Shown: positions 17,579-27,111 of the stretch, piece after piece | Layout: every line of letters begins with the position of its first letter | How positions within the stretch are numbered: position 1 is the stretch's first letter | Origin: Oxalobacteraceae bacterium OTU3CINTB1 | GTDB taxonomy: Bacteria; Pseudomonadota; Gammaproteobacteria; Burkholderiales; Burkholderiaceae_D | DNA length: 64,000 nt | Reading direction: 5' to 3' | Assembly: GCA_024123955.1 (NCBI GenBank) | Contig: CP099652.1 | Coordinates: 744,001-808,000 of the forward strand | Notes under the pieces: model-generated | Seen by the model: the letters and a program-made list of their open reading frames with translations, nothing else | Told to the model about the DNA's origin: nothing | Databases searched by the model: none | Made by a program: the position numbers and the translations under genes

Positions 17579-18544
17579 GTGACCGATATCGACGACGACT
17601 TGCCCCTCATCTATTCCCCTCTGAATGGGACAGTAAGCCGTGACGGCAGGAATGTTGAGGTGGAAATCTATCGCGCGGAAAATGAAGATTGGATACTCGA
17701 GGTGGTCGACGAGCATGGTAACTCGACCGTTTGGAATGATCCCTTCCCGACCGACCAGTCGGCGCTGGACGAGGTCATGCGCACCATCGATGAACAGGGC
17801 ATCGACGCGGTGATCGGCCCGCCGGCGGGCCAGGACGAGCGCAATCCACGCATGCACGGCCTGTCCGATGCCGAACTGCGCGAGCTTGATGATTTTCTTG
17901 CCGACGAATCGATCGAATCGACGTCGATGAATCTCGCGATGCTCGACGGCTATCTTGCCGCGATCGCCATCGGTCCCGGGCTGATTCCTCCGTCCGCGTG
18001 GTTGCCTTGGGTATGGGACCATGCCGAAGGCCTCAACGAGCCCGGTTTCGACAACAACGCCCAGGCCAATCGTGTCCTTTCGCTGCTGATGCGGCATTAC
18101 AACGCGGTCGTCGAGGCTTTCAATACCGATCCTGCCGGTTTCGAGCCCGTGTTCATGCGCGGCACGGGCTACGGCGCCGCCGAATGGTCGGATGGATTCC
18201 TCTCGGGGCTCCATTTTAATGAGCGCGCGTGGAACCTGCTTGCCGCCGAACGGCCGGCCTGGTTCGAGCCATTCATGCGCTTGGGGACCGGAGACGGCAT
18301 GGCGAACACCGACAAGCAAGGCGATGCCGACCGGTGGATCGATGTCATCGTGCCGTCCTTGGTGGAGATCGCAGCCTATTGGACAGCGCGGCGAGCGATG
18401 CCCGGCGACGCACCCATGCCGGCAATGCCTATCGTCCGGGCGGCACCAAAGGTCGGGCGCAACGATCCTTGTCCTTGTGGCAGCGGGAAGAAATTCAAAA
18501 AATGCTGTGGCGATACGCCGACGGCGCCATCAACACTGCACTGA
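17579..18544 (+). CDS. UPF0149 (YecA/YgfB) family protein with SEC-C metal-binding tail
   Basis: A 321-residue three-part protein. Residues 1-85 are a small beta-rich domain of unknown function ([20 protein letters not shown]). Residues about 90-275 match the UPF0149/YecA helical fold, with [21 protein letters not shown] and [10 protein letters not shown]. The end, [19 protein letters not shown], is the SEC-C zinc-binding motif also found in SecA. The start is GTG 17579, because AAGGAGG ends nine bases before it; the in-frame TTG at 17570 is too close to that site. Function is unknown. SEC-C tails often bind the ribosome or Sec machinery. Confidence 0.88.
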   Translation: MTDIDDDLPLIYSPLNGTVSRDGRNVEVEIYRAENEDWILEVVDEHGNSTVWNDPFPTDQSALDEVMRTIDEQGIDAVIGPPAGQDERNPRMHGLSDAELRELDDFLADESIESTSMNLAMLDGYLAAIAIGPGLIPPSAWLPWVWDHAEGLNEPGFDNNAQANRVLSLLMRHYNAVVEAFNTDPAGFEPVFMRGTGYGAAEWSDGFLSGLHFNERAWNLLAAERPAWFEPFMRLGTGDGMANTDKQGDADRWIDVIVPSLVEIAAYWTARRAMPGDAPMPAMPIVRAAPKVGRNDPCPCGSGKKFKKCCGDTPTAPSTLH

Positions 18545-18593
18545 GGAGGAGGCCGCATGTGCCCATCCGCCCCGACCGGACCACGGTTCTTGC

Positions 18594-21227
18594 TTACACC
18601 TTACGTAGCGAGCACACGGTATCGAACCACGCCTGCATGCCCACCAGCGGCTGCGGGTTGATCGGCAGCAGCGCGTTGATGTTGACGCCATTGCCCTTGC
18701 CACCGTTCTTTTCGTCCCACCATACCCCCGCATTCAAATCGTCCAGTGCCGGCGCCGGGCCGAAGCCTTTGGCCGCGTCTGGCGCGATGCCGCGCGCGGC
18801 CACCTCGACCCGGCGTCCGCTGCGTCCCTCGCTGGCCCGCCCGCCGCTGATCCAGCCCACCGAATTCGACACCGCCACCACGCGCGGGTGCATGCCGCGC
18901 GTGACGAACACCCGCATCCGCGCCGAGCCGATCTTCTCGCCGGTGCCGCGATAGGCATGCTGCTCGGCCTTGTCCGCCGGCCCTGAACTCGGCCGGTAAG
19001 TGGTCAGCTCCACCATGTCGCCGCTCTTGAGCCCCATCTTTTTGGCCACGCCGGCGTTGATCCACATCGGATTGTCGTGCACGATCTCCGTCAGGTATTT
19101 TTGCGACGCGGTGCGCGCCTGCGTGTGCACGTTCCACTTGAACGTGGTCAGGATGAAGCGGTCCGCCGGCAGGTTGCGGTGCGAAGGGATCTGCGCGAAG
19201 GTCGGCAGCCCGTCATCGACGATGCCCAGCGTCTTGGCCACCTGCGTGATCTCCGGCGCGTGCACCTCGAACTTGCGCGACGGCGTGGTGAAGCCACGCA
19301 CCGCCGCGTCGCCCACCCGCACGCCCACGGCGACCTCCTTGCCTTTATCGTTGGCGCGGTAGATCACGCCGGTGCCGGCATCGGTGCGGCTGCCCTCCAG
19401 CTGCTTGTCGTTCAGCGGCTTTTGATAGACCTGGTAAGGCTTGGGCTGCGAACGGTCGGCAAACACGCCGTAATGCTTCATATATTCGAAGCCATCCTTG
19501 AATTGCCGGCCGTCCGGCCCCGTCGTCGGCAGCTTGGCGCACTGCGCGCGCACGAAGTCCTCGTGGCTGCCGAACTGGAAATACTTGGCCTGTTCGGGCG
19601 CGAGCCTGCGGCCGATGTCGAACAGCACGTCGGCGAAGCTGCGCGCCTCGCCCGGCGGTGGTGTCAGCGGCTGGCGCAGCGCGACGTAGTGGGTCAGCTC
19701 GAGGTTGTTGCGTATGTCCATGCCCCAGCGTTCCAGGTAGGTGGCGTCGGGCAGGATCAGGTCCGCATAGTGCGCCATCTCGGAATAGACCACGTCCGAG
19801 CAGGCGTGGAACGGAATCAGTTTTTCGTCCAGCAGCACTTCGACCGTGGTGCTGCGGCCCTCGGGCCAGGTCATCGGCGATCCCAGCGTGTAGCTGATGT
19901 AGACGTCCAGCTTTGCGCGGCCCTGGCGCAGGTAGTCGTAGACGATCTGGCCGACCTTCATCTTCTGCCAGCGGTTCGCCAGCGGCCATTCGGGCGGATC
20001 TTCCAGGTCGGTGCGGATTTTCGGGCTCGGCGGAACGGGTTGCGGTTGCGGGTAGCGGCTGGCGGACAGCTTTTCATCGAGCCCGTAGCAATAGCCGCCC
20101 GGCTTGGCGATCGATCCGACCAGCGCGTTGAGCATCACCACCGCGCGTTCGGCATTGAAGCCGTTGTAGTGGGCGCCGGTACCACGGTTGGTGAAGGCGG
20201 CGACGGCCGGCCGCAGGCGCGCGAACTCCAGCGCCAGGCGTTCGATGTCGCGCGCGGCGATGCCGGACAGCTTGGCCGCCCATGCCGGCGTGCAGGTGGC
20301 CAGCCAGGCCCGCATTGTCTCCAACCCCGGCTGGACGAATTTGGCGACGAAGTCGTGGTCGATTTCGTTTTCGCGGATGATCACGTGCGCCATCGCCAGC
20401 GCGACGGCGCCCTCGGTGCCGGGGAAGGGCTGGTGCCATTCGTCGCTGCGGCCGGCGGTATTGGACAGGCGCACGTCGAAGGTGACCAGTTTTGCGCCGT
20501 GGTCGAAGCGCGCCTTGACCACGCGGCTGACCAGGTGCAGGCCGCCCTGGTGCGCCTCGTAGAAGTTGGCGCCGAAGTTGAGGAAGTATTTGCAGCGCTC
20601 GGCGTCGATCGACTCCCAGTCGGTCTCGCCGAGCGAGACGTAATTGGCGGCGCGCTTGTTGGAGGAGCACAGCGCGCGGTGGTTCAGCTGCACCGGCGTG
20701 CCGATCGCGCTCAGGAAGCGGTTGATCTCGGCGTCGATGCGCGAGCGGCCCTGGTGCAGCGCGACCCGCTCAGGGTGGCCGCTGGCAATGCTGGCCTTGA
20801 TCCGTTCGGCCACTTCCGTGTAGGCCTGCTCCCAGCTGATGCGCTGCCATTTGCCCTCGCCGCGCGCGCCCACCCGTTTTAGCGGGTAGAGCAGGCGCTC
20901 CGGATAGTCGTTGATCGTCGGTCCGGACTGGCCCTTGGCGCAGGTCATGTAGCTGCCCATGTTCGGGTCGAGCGGATTGCCGCGAATTTTGATCACCTTT
21001 TCGTCCTGGACGAAGGCCTCGATGCCGCATACCGTCGAACAGTTCAGGCACACGCTGGTGACGCGCTTGGCGCTGCGGTAATCGTTTTTGACCTTGCGCT
21101 GGCGGCCGTCGGCGGCCGGCCGGTAGTTCATGGCGCCGGCGGCGTTTGGCGTGAGCAGGATGGTCTCGCCCAAACCCAGGGTGGCCATCGAGCCGATGCC
21201 GTTTTTGATGAATCCACGACGGTCCAT
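18594..21227 (-). CDS. Molybdopterin oxidoreductase catalytic subunit (PsrA/PhsA/TtrA-like)
   Basis: An 877-residue periplasmic enzyme. The start MDRRGFIKNGIGS is a twin-arginine signal. CLNCSTVCGIEAF followed by MTCAKGQSG gives a CxxCxxxC...C 4Fe-4S site. GRSRIDAEINRFL, NRGTGAHYNGF and CSDVVYSEMAHYADLILPDATYLE are conserved molybdo-bis-MGD segments, and the C-terminal domain contains NPMWINAG. The closest feel is the complex iron-sulfur molybdoenzymes acting on sulfur or arsenic oxyanions. GGGGAGG lies five bases before the ATG. It is downstream of its Fe-S subunit, and no NrfD/PsrC membrane anchor is encoded nearby, so its quinone connection is unclear. Confidence 0.88.
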   Translation of the reverse strand: MDRRGFIKNGIGSMATLGLGETILLTPNAAGAMNYRPAADGRQRKVKNDYRSAKRVTSVCLNCSTVCGIEAFVQDEKVIKIRGNPLDPNMGSYMTCAKGQSGPTINDYPERLLYPLKRVGARGEGKWQRISWEQAYTEVAERIKASIASGHPERVALHQGRSRIDAEINRFLSAIGTPVQLNHRALCSSNKRAANYVSLGETDWESIDAERCKYFLNFGANFYEAHQGGLHLVSRVVKARFDHGAKLVTFDVRLSNTAGRSDEWHQPFPGTEGAVALAMAHVIIRENEIDHDFVAKFVQPGLETMRAWLATCTPAWAAKLSGIAARDIERLALEFARLRPAVAAFTNRGTGAHYNGFNAERAVVMLNALVGSIAKPGGYCYGLDEKLSASRYPQPQPVPPSPKIRTDLEDPPEWPLANRWQKMKVGQIVYDYLRQGRAKLDVYISYTLGSPMTWPEGRSTTVEVLLDEKLIPFHACSDVVYSEMAHYADLILPDATYLERWGMDIRNNLELTHYVALRQPLTPPPGEARSFADVLFDIGRRLAPEQAKYFQFGSHEDFVRAQCAKLPTTGPDGRQFKDGFEYMKHYGVFADRSQPKPYQVYQKPLNDKQLEGSRTDAGTGVIYRANDKGKEVAVGVRVGDAAVRGFTTPSRKFEVHAPEITQVAKTLGIVDDGLPTFAQIPSHRNLPADRFILTTFKWNVHTQARTASQKYLTEIVHDNPMWINAGVAKKMGLKSGDMVELTTYRPSSGPADKAEQHAYRGTGEKIGSARMRVFVTRGMHPRVVAVSNSVGWISGGRASEGRSGRRVEVAARGIAPDAAKGFGPAPALDDLNAGVWWDEKNGGKGNGVNINALLPINPQPLVGMQAWFDTVCSLRKV

Positions 21228-21228
21228 G

Positions 21229-21960
21229 TCAGCCTCCCCGCGGTTTGTTGGCGCGCGGCGCGGCCGGCGGGAACTCGGACTTGAGCTGGTCCCAGGTCTC
21301 GACCTCGTACGAGAACGGGTCGTGGCTGCGGCCCTTGGGGATCTTGCGCTCCATCGCGCGCGGCACCACGCCGCCCAGACCCCGGTACTGCACCAGCGGA
21401 CGGGTTTTTTCCTCCGGCTTGAGGGGCGCCGTCTGCGCGCGGTGTTTGGCATGGAACAGACTGACCTTGCTGGCCGGGTCGTTCAAGTCGCCGAAGGCGA
21501 AAACCTCGGCGGGGCAGACCTCCACGCAGGCCGGCTCCATGTCGGCGTCCAGCCGGTGCGAGCAGAAATCGCATTTGTCGGCCACTTCTGCCACCGGATC
21601 GATGTGGATAGCGCCGTAGGGACAGGCCTTGATGCAATCGCGGCTACGGTCGCAGACCGCGTCGTCGATGCGCACGATGCCGTCGGCGCCACGCGTGATC
21701 GCATCGGTGGGACAGGCGTCCAGGCAGGGCGCGTCCTCGCACTGCATGCACAGCGTTGGCAGGAAGGCACGCTTGGTCGTCGGCTGCTGGTTGTACGGAT
21801 TGAGGGCGGCGAAATCGTAGTAATACACCTTGGTGCGGAAGTGGCCGAGCGAGACGGAGTTCTCGACTTTGCAGGCGACCGAACAGGCGTGGCAGCCGAT
21901 GCAGCGTTCGAGATCGATGGCCATGCCCCATTTGGGGCCGGCGCTGGCGGTTGTGGTCAT
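21229..21960 (-). CDS. 4Fe-4S ferredoxin subunit of the molybdopterin oxidoreductase
   Basis: A 243-residue electron-transfer subunit of the NrfC/PsrB type. Four cysteine clusters are visible: CIGCHACSVAC, CMQCEDAPCLDAC, CDRSRDCIKAC and CDFCSHR...CVEVC. In the third, the usual CxxCxxCxxxCP reads CxxSxxCxxxCP, so one iron ligand is serine. It could hold a 3Fe or altered cluster. No signal peptide is seen, so export would ride on the Tat signal of the partner. GGGGA precedes ATG 21960; an upstream in-frame start would add 27 unlikely residues. The catalytic gene starts one base after this stop. Confidence 0.9.
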   Translation of the reverse strand: MTTTASAGPKWGMAIDLERCIGCHACSVACKVENSVSLGHFRTKVYYYDFAALNPYNQQPTTKRAFLPTLCMQCEDAPCLDACPTDAITRGADGIVRIDDAVCDRSRDCIKACPYGAIHIDPVAEVADKCDFCSHRLDADMEPACVEVCPAEVFAFGDLNDPASKVSLFHAKHRAQTAPLKPEEKTRPLVQYRGLGGVVPRAMERKIPKGRSHDPFSYEVETWDQLKSEFPPAAPRANKPRGG

Positions 21961-22121
21961 GAATGTCCCCGGTGAGATGCGCGAACTGCGATTGTAGAGC
22001 AGCGGCGCGGCGCTTCCGGCGCATGCACCAAAATAACGCATAAGCTTGTGCGGATTCGTTCGTTCATTCCCAACCCGGCGGTTGATAAAATGGCATCCCT
22101 ATCTTTCATCGGACCACTTCA

Positions 22122-24815
22122 GTGCAAACACAATTTAAATTGAATCCGCTGGCGGCAGGCGCTATCGCGCTGCTGTGCGGCGCTGCCGGCTCGTCGAGCG
22201 CGCAGGTGGCGGGCTCGGAAACCCTGAACCCGCCCGCAGTCGTCGTCACCGGCTCGCGCATTCCGCGCGCCACGCTCGAGGGGCCGTCCGCCGTCACCAT
22301 CATCACCGGCGAGGACATCACCAAGCAGGGCTACCGCAACGTCTTCGACGCCTTGAACAACCAGGCGCAGAACAGCGGCTTCACGCAGGGCGCCGACTAC
22401 GGCAACACCTTCACGCCGTCGGCCAACACCATCAGCCTGCGCGGCCTGGGGCCGAACCACACGCTGGTGCTGCTCAACGGCCGTCGCATGGCCGACTTCC
22501 CGATCGCCTATGAAGGCACGGTCAACTTCACCAACCTGGCCAACATCCCCTCGAGCGTGGTCGAGCGCATCGAGATCCTCAGCGGCGGCGCGTCGGCCGT
22601 CTACGGCTCGGACGCGATCGCGGGGGTGGTCAATATCATCCTGAAAAAACAAGCGGAAGGTTACGATATCAACCTGAAAGCCGGCGGTACTTCGCGCGGC
22701 GGCGGCGGCGACAAGCGCCTGCAGGTCACCGGCGGCCACGCTTTCGACAAATTCAATACCCTGTTCAGCATCGAATTGCTGGAGCGCGATCCGCTGTGGA
22801 GCCGCGACCGCGATTTCATGAGCACCCGCACCGGCGTGGCGCCGACCTCGATCCTGGGCCGGCGCAATGTCACCAGCGGGCGCTATGTCGATCTGGGCGA
22901 CGCCTGCGCGGGCCTGGGCGACGTCTTCAACGGCAGCGCCGTCAAATACACCGCCAGGACCGGCAGCTACTGCGCCAGCCCGAACGTCGGTCCCACCTAC
23001 TGGACCACGCAAACCAAAAACAGCAGCCAGAACGTGTTCGGCAGCGCCAACTACGAGCTGTCGCCTTCCACCACCCTGTTCGTCGAGGGGTTATACGGCC
23101 AGAATCGCAGCGCGAACAACACGCGCGGCCCGTCGTGGACCTCGCGCTCGCTCACCGACGCCTATTTCGTCAACCAGAACACCGGCAACTACGAAGCGTG
23201 GAACAAATACATCTCGCCGGAGGAGATGGGCGGCGTTGATCGCTACAATCGCACCTGGGACGATCAAGCCAGTTCGCTGTCGTTCGGCGCCAAGGGGCAG
23301 CTCGCCGGCAGCTGGCAGTACGAGGCGGCCTACACGGCGTCGCTTTACAAAAGCCAGGCCAAGGCGCCGCGCGCGCTGGCCAATATCGACAGCTTCTTCC
23401 TTGGCCCGCAACTGGGCGTGGACGCCGACGGCGTGGCAATCTTCGCGCCCGACCAGTCGCGCCTGACGCGCCGTTTGACGCCGACGGAATTCGACAGCAT
23501 CACCGGCTTCACCCACAGCGACGACAAGTCGTGGACCAATACTCTCAGCTTGTCCGCCAACGGCGAGGCGTTCGCGCTGCCGGCCGGTCCGGTCAGGCTG
23601 GCGACGGTGGCGGAGGTGGGCAAGCAGGGGTTCTCGAACCGTCCCGATGAACGCATCAACCAGGGCTACTTCAACCTGGCGCCGCCGGCCGACGTCACCG
23701 CCGGCACCCGCAAGCGTTACGCGCTGGGCGTGGAGGCGAACGTGCCGCTGCTGCAGCAGCTCTCGGCCACGCTGGCCGGCCGCTACGACCATTACAGCTA
23801 CGCCGGCCGCGGCGAGGGCAAGGCCACCTACAACGGCGGCCTGGAATGGCGTCCCGTCAAGCAGGTGCTGGTGCGCGGTAACTACGCTACCAGCTTCCGG
23901 GCGCCGGACATGAACTATATCTTCAAGGCGCGCGGCACCGGCTACTATTCGTCGACCACCGACTACTACCGCTGCGCGAAGGCCGGCCAGCCGGTGGCCG
24001 ATTGCGAGTTCGCCAACGTCTCGCCGGGATCGGACTATGTGCAGAACGGCAGCAAGGACCTGCGCGCGGAGCGGGGCCGTTCGACGGGCCTCGGCCTGGT
24101 GTGGTCCCCGAGCGCCGACTTCGACGTCTCGCTCGACTACTGGAACATCAAGATCGACGATCTGGTGACCAACCTGAGCGCCGACAAGCTGCTGCGCGAC
24201 GAATCGGATTGCCGCATGGCCGGCGACCTGACGTCGCCGACATGCGCCGACGCCATCGCCCGCATCGAGCGCAACCCGCTCACCGCGCTCAACAAGCCGG
24301 GCGAGATCCGCCAGATCACGGTCAATCCGATCAACGCCGCGTCCACCAGCGTGAACGGCATCGATGTCAGCGTCAAGCATGTGCTGCGCACGGCCGGCTG
24401 GGGTCAGCTCGTCTCGAAGCTGAATTATTCGAAGACGCTGGAGAAGAAGTCGCGCCAGTTCTCGGGCGATCCGTTGAACGACGACCTCAAGGACCTGACC
24501 AATCCGGATTGGCGCGACAAGCTCAATGCGAGTGTGACGTGGAATCTGGAGAAGTGGTCGAACACGCTGTTCGTGCAGCGCTACAGCAAGGTGCCCAACG
24601 GCGCCGGCGAGGCGTATCTGACGCCGACGACGCTGGTCAATGCGAGCGTGGTGTATCGTTTGAATCCGAGCACCACGATCTCCGTGGCGGTCAACAACCT
24701 GTTCAACAAGGTCAAGAGCGACACCAGCGGCGGTTGGCCGTATTACCCGGTCGGGAGCTACAGCCCGGTCGGACGTCAAGGCTGGGTGGAACTGAACTAC
24801 CATTTCGGTTCCTGA
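22122..24815 (+). CDS. TonB-dependent receptor
   Basis: An 897-residue outer membrane receptor. A signal peptide (to about SSSAQ) is followed by a plug domain with VVVTGSRIPR, TISLRGLGPNHTLVLLNGRRM and EILSGGASAVYGSDAIAGVVNI. The rest is a beta-barrel ending in WVELNYHFGS, with the C-terminal aromatic pattern used for barrel insertion. It starts with GTG and no early ATG exists. The ligand is unknown; the style resembles the large NicK/CirA-like receptors common in Oxalobacteraceae and Xanthomonadaceae for glycan or peptide uptake. It is divergent from the molybdoenzyme genes. Confidence 0.93.
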   Translation: MQTQFKLNPLAAGAIALLCGAAGSSSAQVAGSETLNPPAVVVTGSRIPRATLEGPSAVTIITGEDITKQGYRNVFDALNNQAQNSGFTQGADYGNTFTPSANTISLRGLGPNHTLVLLNGRRMADFPIAYEGTVNFTNLANIPSSVVERIEILSGGASAVYGSDAIAGVVNIILKKQAEGYDINLKAGGTSRGGGGDKRLQVTGGHAFDKFNTLFSIELLERDPLWSRDRDFMSTRTGVAPTSILGRRNVTSGRYVDLGDACAGLGDVFNGSAVKYTARTGSYCASPNVGPTYWTTQTKNSSQNVFGSANYELSPSTTLFVEGLYGQNRSANNTRGPSWTSRSLTDAYFVNQNTGNYEAWNKYISPEEMGGVDRYNRTWDDQASSLSFGAKGQLAGSWQYEAAYTASLYKSQAKAPRALANIDSFFLGPQLGVDADGVAIFAPDQSRLTRRLTPTEFDSITGFTHSDDKSWTNTLSLSANGEAFALPAGPVRLATVAEVGKQGFSNRPDERINQGYFNLAPPADVTAGTRKRYALGVEANVPLLQQLSATLAGRYDHYSYAGRGEGKATYNGGLEWRPVKQVLVRGNYATSFRAPDMNYIFKARGTGYYSSTTDYYRCAKAGQPVADCEFANVSPGSDYVQNGSKDLRAERGRSTGLGLVWSPSADFDVSLDYWNIKIDDLVTNLSADKLLRDESDCRMAGDLTSPTCADAIARIERNPLTALNKPGEIRQITVNPINAASTSVNGIDVSVKHVLRTAGWGQLVSKLNYSKTLEKKSRQFSGDPLNDDLKDLTNPDWRDKLNASVTWNLEKWSNTLFVQRYSKVPNGAGEAYLTPTTLVNASVVYRLNPSTTISVAVNNLFNKVKSDTSGGWPYYPVGSYSPVGRQGWVELNYHFGS

Positions 24816-24820
24816 CGCAT

Positions 24821-24852
24821 TGGCGGATTACGCGCTGCGCGCCAATCCGCCA
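24821..24852. repeat. REP-like palindrome, copy 1
   Basis: TGGCGGATT (24821-24829) and AATCCGCCA (24844-24852) form a 9-bp stem with a GC-rich loop. Members of the same family occur at 38080-38103, 38136-38161 and 55949-55978. It lies between the convergent TonB receptor and MFS genes and supplies the last codons and stop of the MFS gene. Confidence 0.7.
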
Positions 24853-26036
24853 TGCCCCGCATATTCCGTCACCCAATACGCCAGCGCCAGGGCCGGGAAG
24901 GCCATGCCGGTCAGCAGCGCCGCATGCCAGCCGTGCGTGGCGAACATCCAGCCGCCCAGCGCCGAACCGAGCGCGCCGCCGGCGAAGAACAGCGCGAAAT
25001 ACACCCCGTTCAAGCGGCTGCGCACCTCCGCGCCCAGGGTGAAGATGGCGCGCTGGCCGAGCACCAGGTTGGCCGCCACGCCCATATCGAGCACGATCGA
25101 GGCGATCACCAGTATCGCCAGGCCGACGTTGCGCGATTCCGGCGCGATCATCGGCAGGGCGAAGCCGACCACGCCCAGCGCCAGCGCGGCGGCCGTCGCC
25201 ATCAGGGTGTGGCCCGCATCGGCCAGGCGCCCGGCGATCGGCGAGGCCACCGCGCCGGCCATGCCGACCAGCGCGAAGATGGCGATGCCGGTCTGCGACA
25301 GGTGGAACTGCGGACCGGCCAGCATCAGCGGCGTGACGGTCCAGAATAAACTGAACGATCCAAACAGGCCGGCGTGGTAGGCGGCGCGGCGGCGCAGCAG
25401 CGGCGTGCGCAGGAACAGGTGCCACAGGGACGCCATCAGCGCCGGGTAGGTGATGTTCGACGTCGGCACCCGCAGCGGCAGTTTGGCGCGCAGCACCAGC
25501 GCCACGGCCAGCACGATGATCGCGGCGCCGCCGAAGACGACGTGCCAGTTGCTGGCGTCGGCCACCAGGCTGGCGACCGGGCGCGCCAGCATGATCCCCA
25601 ACAGCAGGCCGCTGACCACCTTGCCCACGGTATGGCCGCGCGTCGATTCCTTCGACAGGTGCGCGGCGAACGGCACGATGATCTGCGCCGCCACCGAGCC
25701 GAGGCCGATGCCCAGCGCCGCCGTCAAGAACACCCAGGCGCTGGTGCTGAACGCGGCCAGCACCAGCATCGCCGATGTGAACAGCAGGCCGCTGACGATC
25801 AGGCGGCGGTTTTCCAGCAGGTCGCCCAGCGGGACGACGAACAGCAGGCCGATGGTGTAGCCGATCTGCGTCAACGTGACGATCAGGCCCGCCGCCTGCG
25901 CCGACAGGCCGGTGGCGGCGCTGATCGGGCCGACCAGCGTTTGCGCGTAATACAGGTTGGCGACGATCAGGCCCGTCGCGGCGGCCAGCAACAGCACCAT
26001 GCCGGGGCTGATGTCGGTTTCCGAAGATTTGTTCAT
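24828..26036 (-). CDS. MFS transporter (sugar/arabinose efflux type)
   Basis: A 402-residue inner membrane protein with 12 likely helices. VVPLGDLLENRRLI lies in the loop between helices 2 and 3, where the MFS G-X-L-aD-R-x-G-R-R signature sits. NLYYAQTLVGPISAATGLS near the start is typical of the YgaY/AraJ-like branch of drug or metabolite exporters. It is divergent from a LysR regulator with 104 bases between, so that regulator probably controls it. The C-terminal residues and stop overlap a REP-like palindrome. Confidence 0.92.
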   Translation of the reverse strand: MNKSSETDISPGMVLLLAAATGLIVANLYYAQTLVGPISAATGLSAQAAGLIVTLTQIGYTIGLLFVVPLGDLLENRRLIVSGLLFTSAMLVLAAFSTSAWVFLTAALGIGLGSVAAQIIVPFAAHLSKESTRGHTVGKVVSGLLLGIMLARPVASLVADASNWHVVFGGAAIIVLAVALVLRAKLPLRVPTSNITYPALMASLWHLFLRTPLLRRRAAYHAGLFGSFSLFWTVTPLMLAGPQFHLSQTGIAIFALVGMAGAVASPIAGRLADAGHTLMATAAALALGVVGFALPMIAPESRNVGLAILVIASIVLDMGVAANLVLGQRAIFTLGAEVRSRLNGVYFALFFAGGALGSALGGWMFATHGWHAALLTGMAFPALALAYWVTEYAGHGGLARSA

Positions 26037-26140
26037 GATGGCTCCAGGAATGGAATTTCGATGAGCCCAGTGTAGGCGAAACGGCGATGAAGATAATTAG
26101 GGCATAATGCTCCCATACTTTTCACTTTATATGAACAATC

Positions 26141-27052
26141 ATGGATCGTTTGAAGGCCATGCAGGTGTTTGTGCGCATCGTCGAGGCCAATAGCTACACC
26201 AAGGCGGCCGAAACGCTGGACCTGCCGCGCGCCGCGTTGACGGCGACGATCAAGAAGCTGGAGGCGTTTCTGGGCACCCAACTGCTGCAGCGGACCACGC
26301 GCCGCCTGTCGCTGACGCCCGACGGCGCCGACTACTTCAGGAAATGCCTCGATATCCTGCAGGCGGTGGACGACGCCGAGGGCACTTTCCGCGGCCAGCG
26401 CGCCGCCACGCCCAAAGGCCGGCTGCGGGTCGAGCTGCCCGGCGCGGTCGGCCGCAACCTGGTCATGCCGCACATCGGCGCCTTTTGCCGCGACTATCCG
26501 GAGATCGATCTGGTCGTGTCCCTGAGCGAACAGGTGAAGGATTTGACGCGCGAAGGGCTGGACTGCTCGCTGCGCGTGGGCGACCTGCAGGATTCATCGA
26601 TGATCGGCCGGCGCCTGGGCAGCATGGGCTTCCTGACCTGCGCCTCGCCGGCCTACCTGGCCGCCCACGGCGTGCCGCGCACGCTGGAGGACCTGCACGC
26701 GCATCGCGGCGTGACGCATTTTTCCGGCCGCACCGGCCGTCCGTTCGACTGGGATTTCGTCGCCGACGGCCGCGTGGTGACGGTGGCCGTGCGCGGCGCC
26801 ATCGCGGTCAACGATCCGGACGCCTACATCATCTGCGCGCTGCAGGACATGGGCCTGATCCAGGCGGCGCGCTACCAGGTGCGCCATCACCTGGCCAGCG
26901 GCGCGCTGGTCGAGGTGCTGCACGCCATGCCGCCGACGCCGATGCCGATTTCGCTGCTGTATCCACAAGGCCGCATGGCGTCGCCGCGCCTGAACGTGTT
27001 CGCCGCCTGGCTGGCCGGGCTGTTCCGCGACGATGCCGACCTGCAAGCCTGA
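26141..27052 (+). CDS. LysR family transcriptional regulator
   Basis: A 303-residue regulator. Residues 1-60 are the winged helix-turn-helix (MDRLKAMQVFVRIVEANSYT, AAETLDLPRAALTATIKKLE). The remainder is a periplasmic-binding-like effector domain with GRLRVELPGAVGRNLVMPHI and YPQGRMASPRLNVFAAWL. It belongs to the CrgA-like branch. It is divergent from the MFS gene, the standard layout for a LysR regulator and its target. The following peptidase gene starts 59 bases later and may be independent. Confidence 0.94.
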   Translation: MDRLKAMQVFVRIVEANSYTKAAETLDLPRAALTATIKKLEAFLGTQLLQRTTRRLSLTPDGADYFRKCLDILQAVDDAEGTFRGQRAATPKGRLRVELPGAVGRNLVMPHIGAFCRDYPEIDLVVSLSEQVKDLTREGLDCSLRVGDLQDSSMIGRRLGSMGFLTCASPAYLAAHGVPRTLEDLHAHRGVTHFSGRTGRPFDWDFVADGRVVTVAVRGAIAVNDPDAYIICALQDMGLIQAARYQVRHHLASGALVEVLHAMPPTPMPISLLYPQGRMASPRLNVFAAWLAGLFRDDADLQA

Positions 27053-27111
27053 ATTGTAAAAAGCGTTGTTTTACTGGCATCCCGGACGCCGTGCCGGTCT
27101 ATAATATTCCC

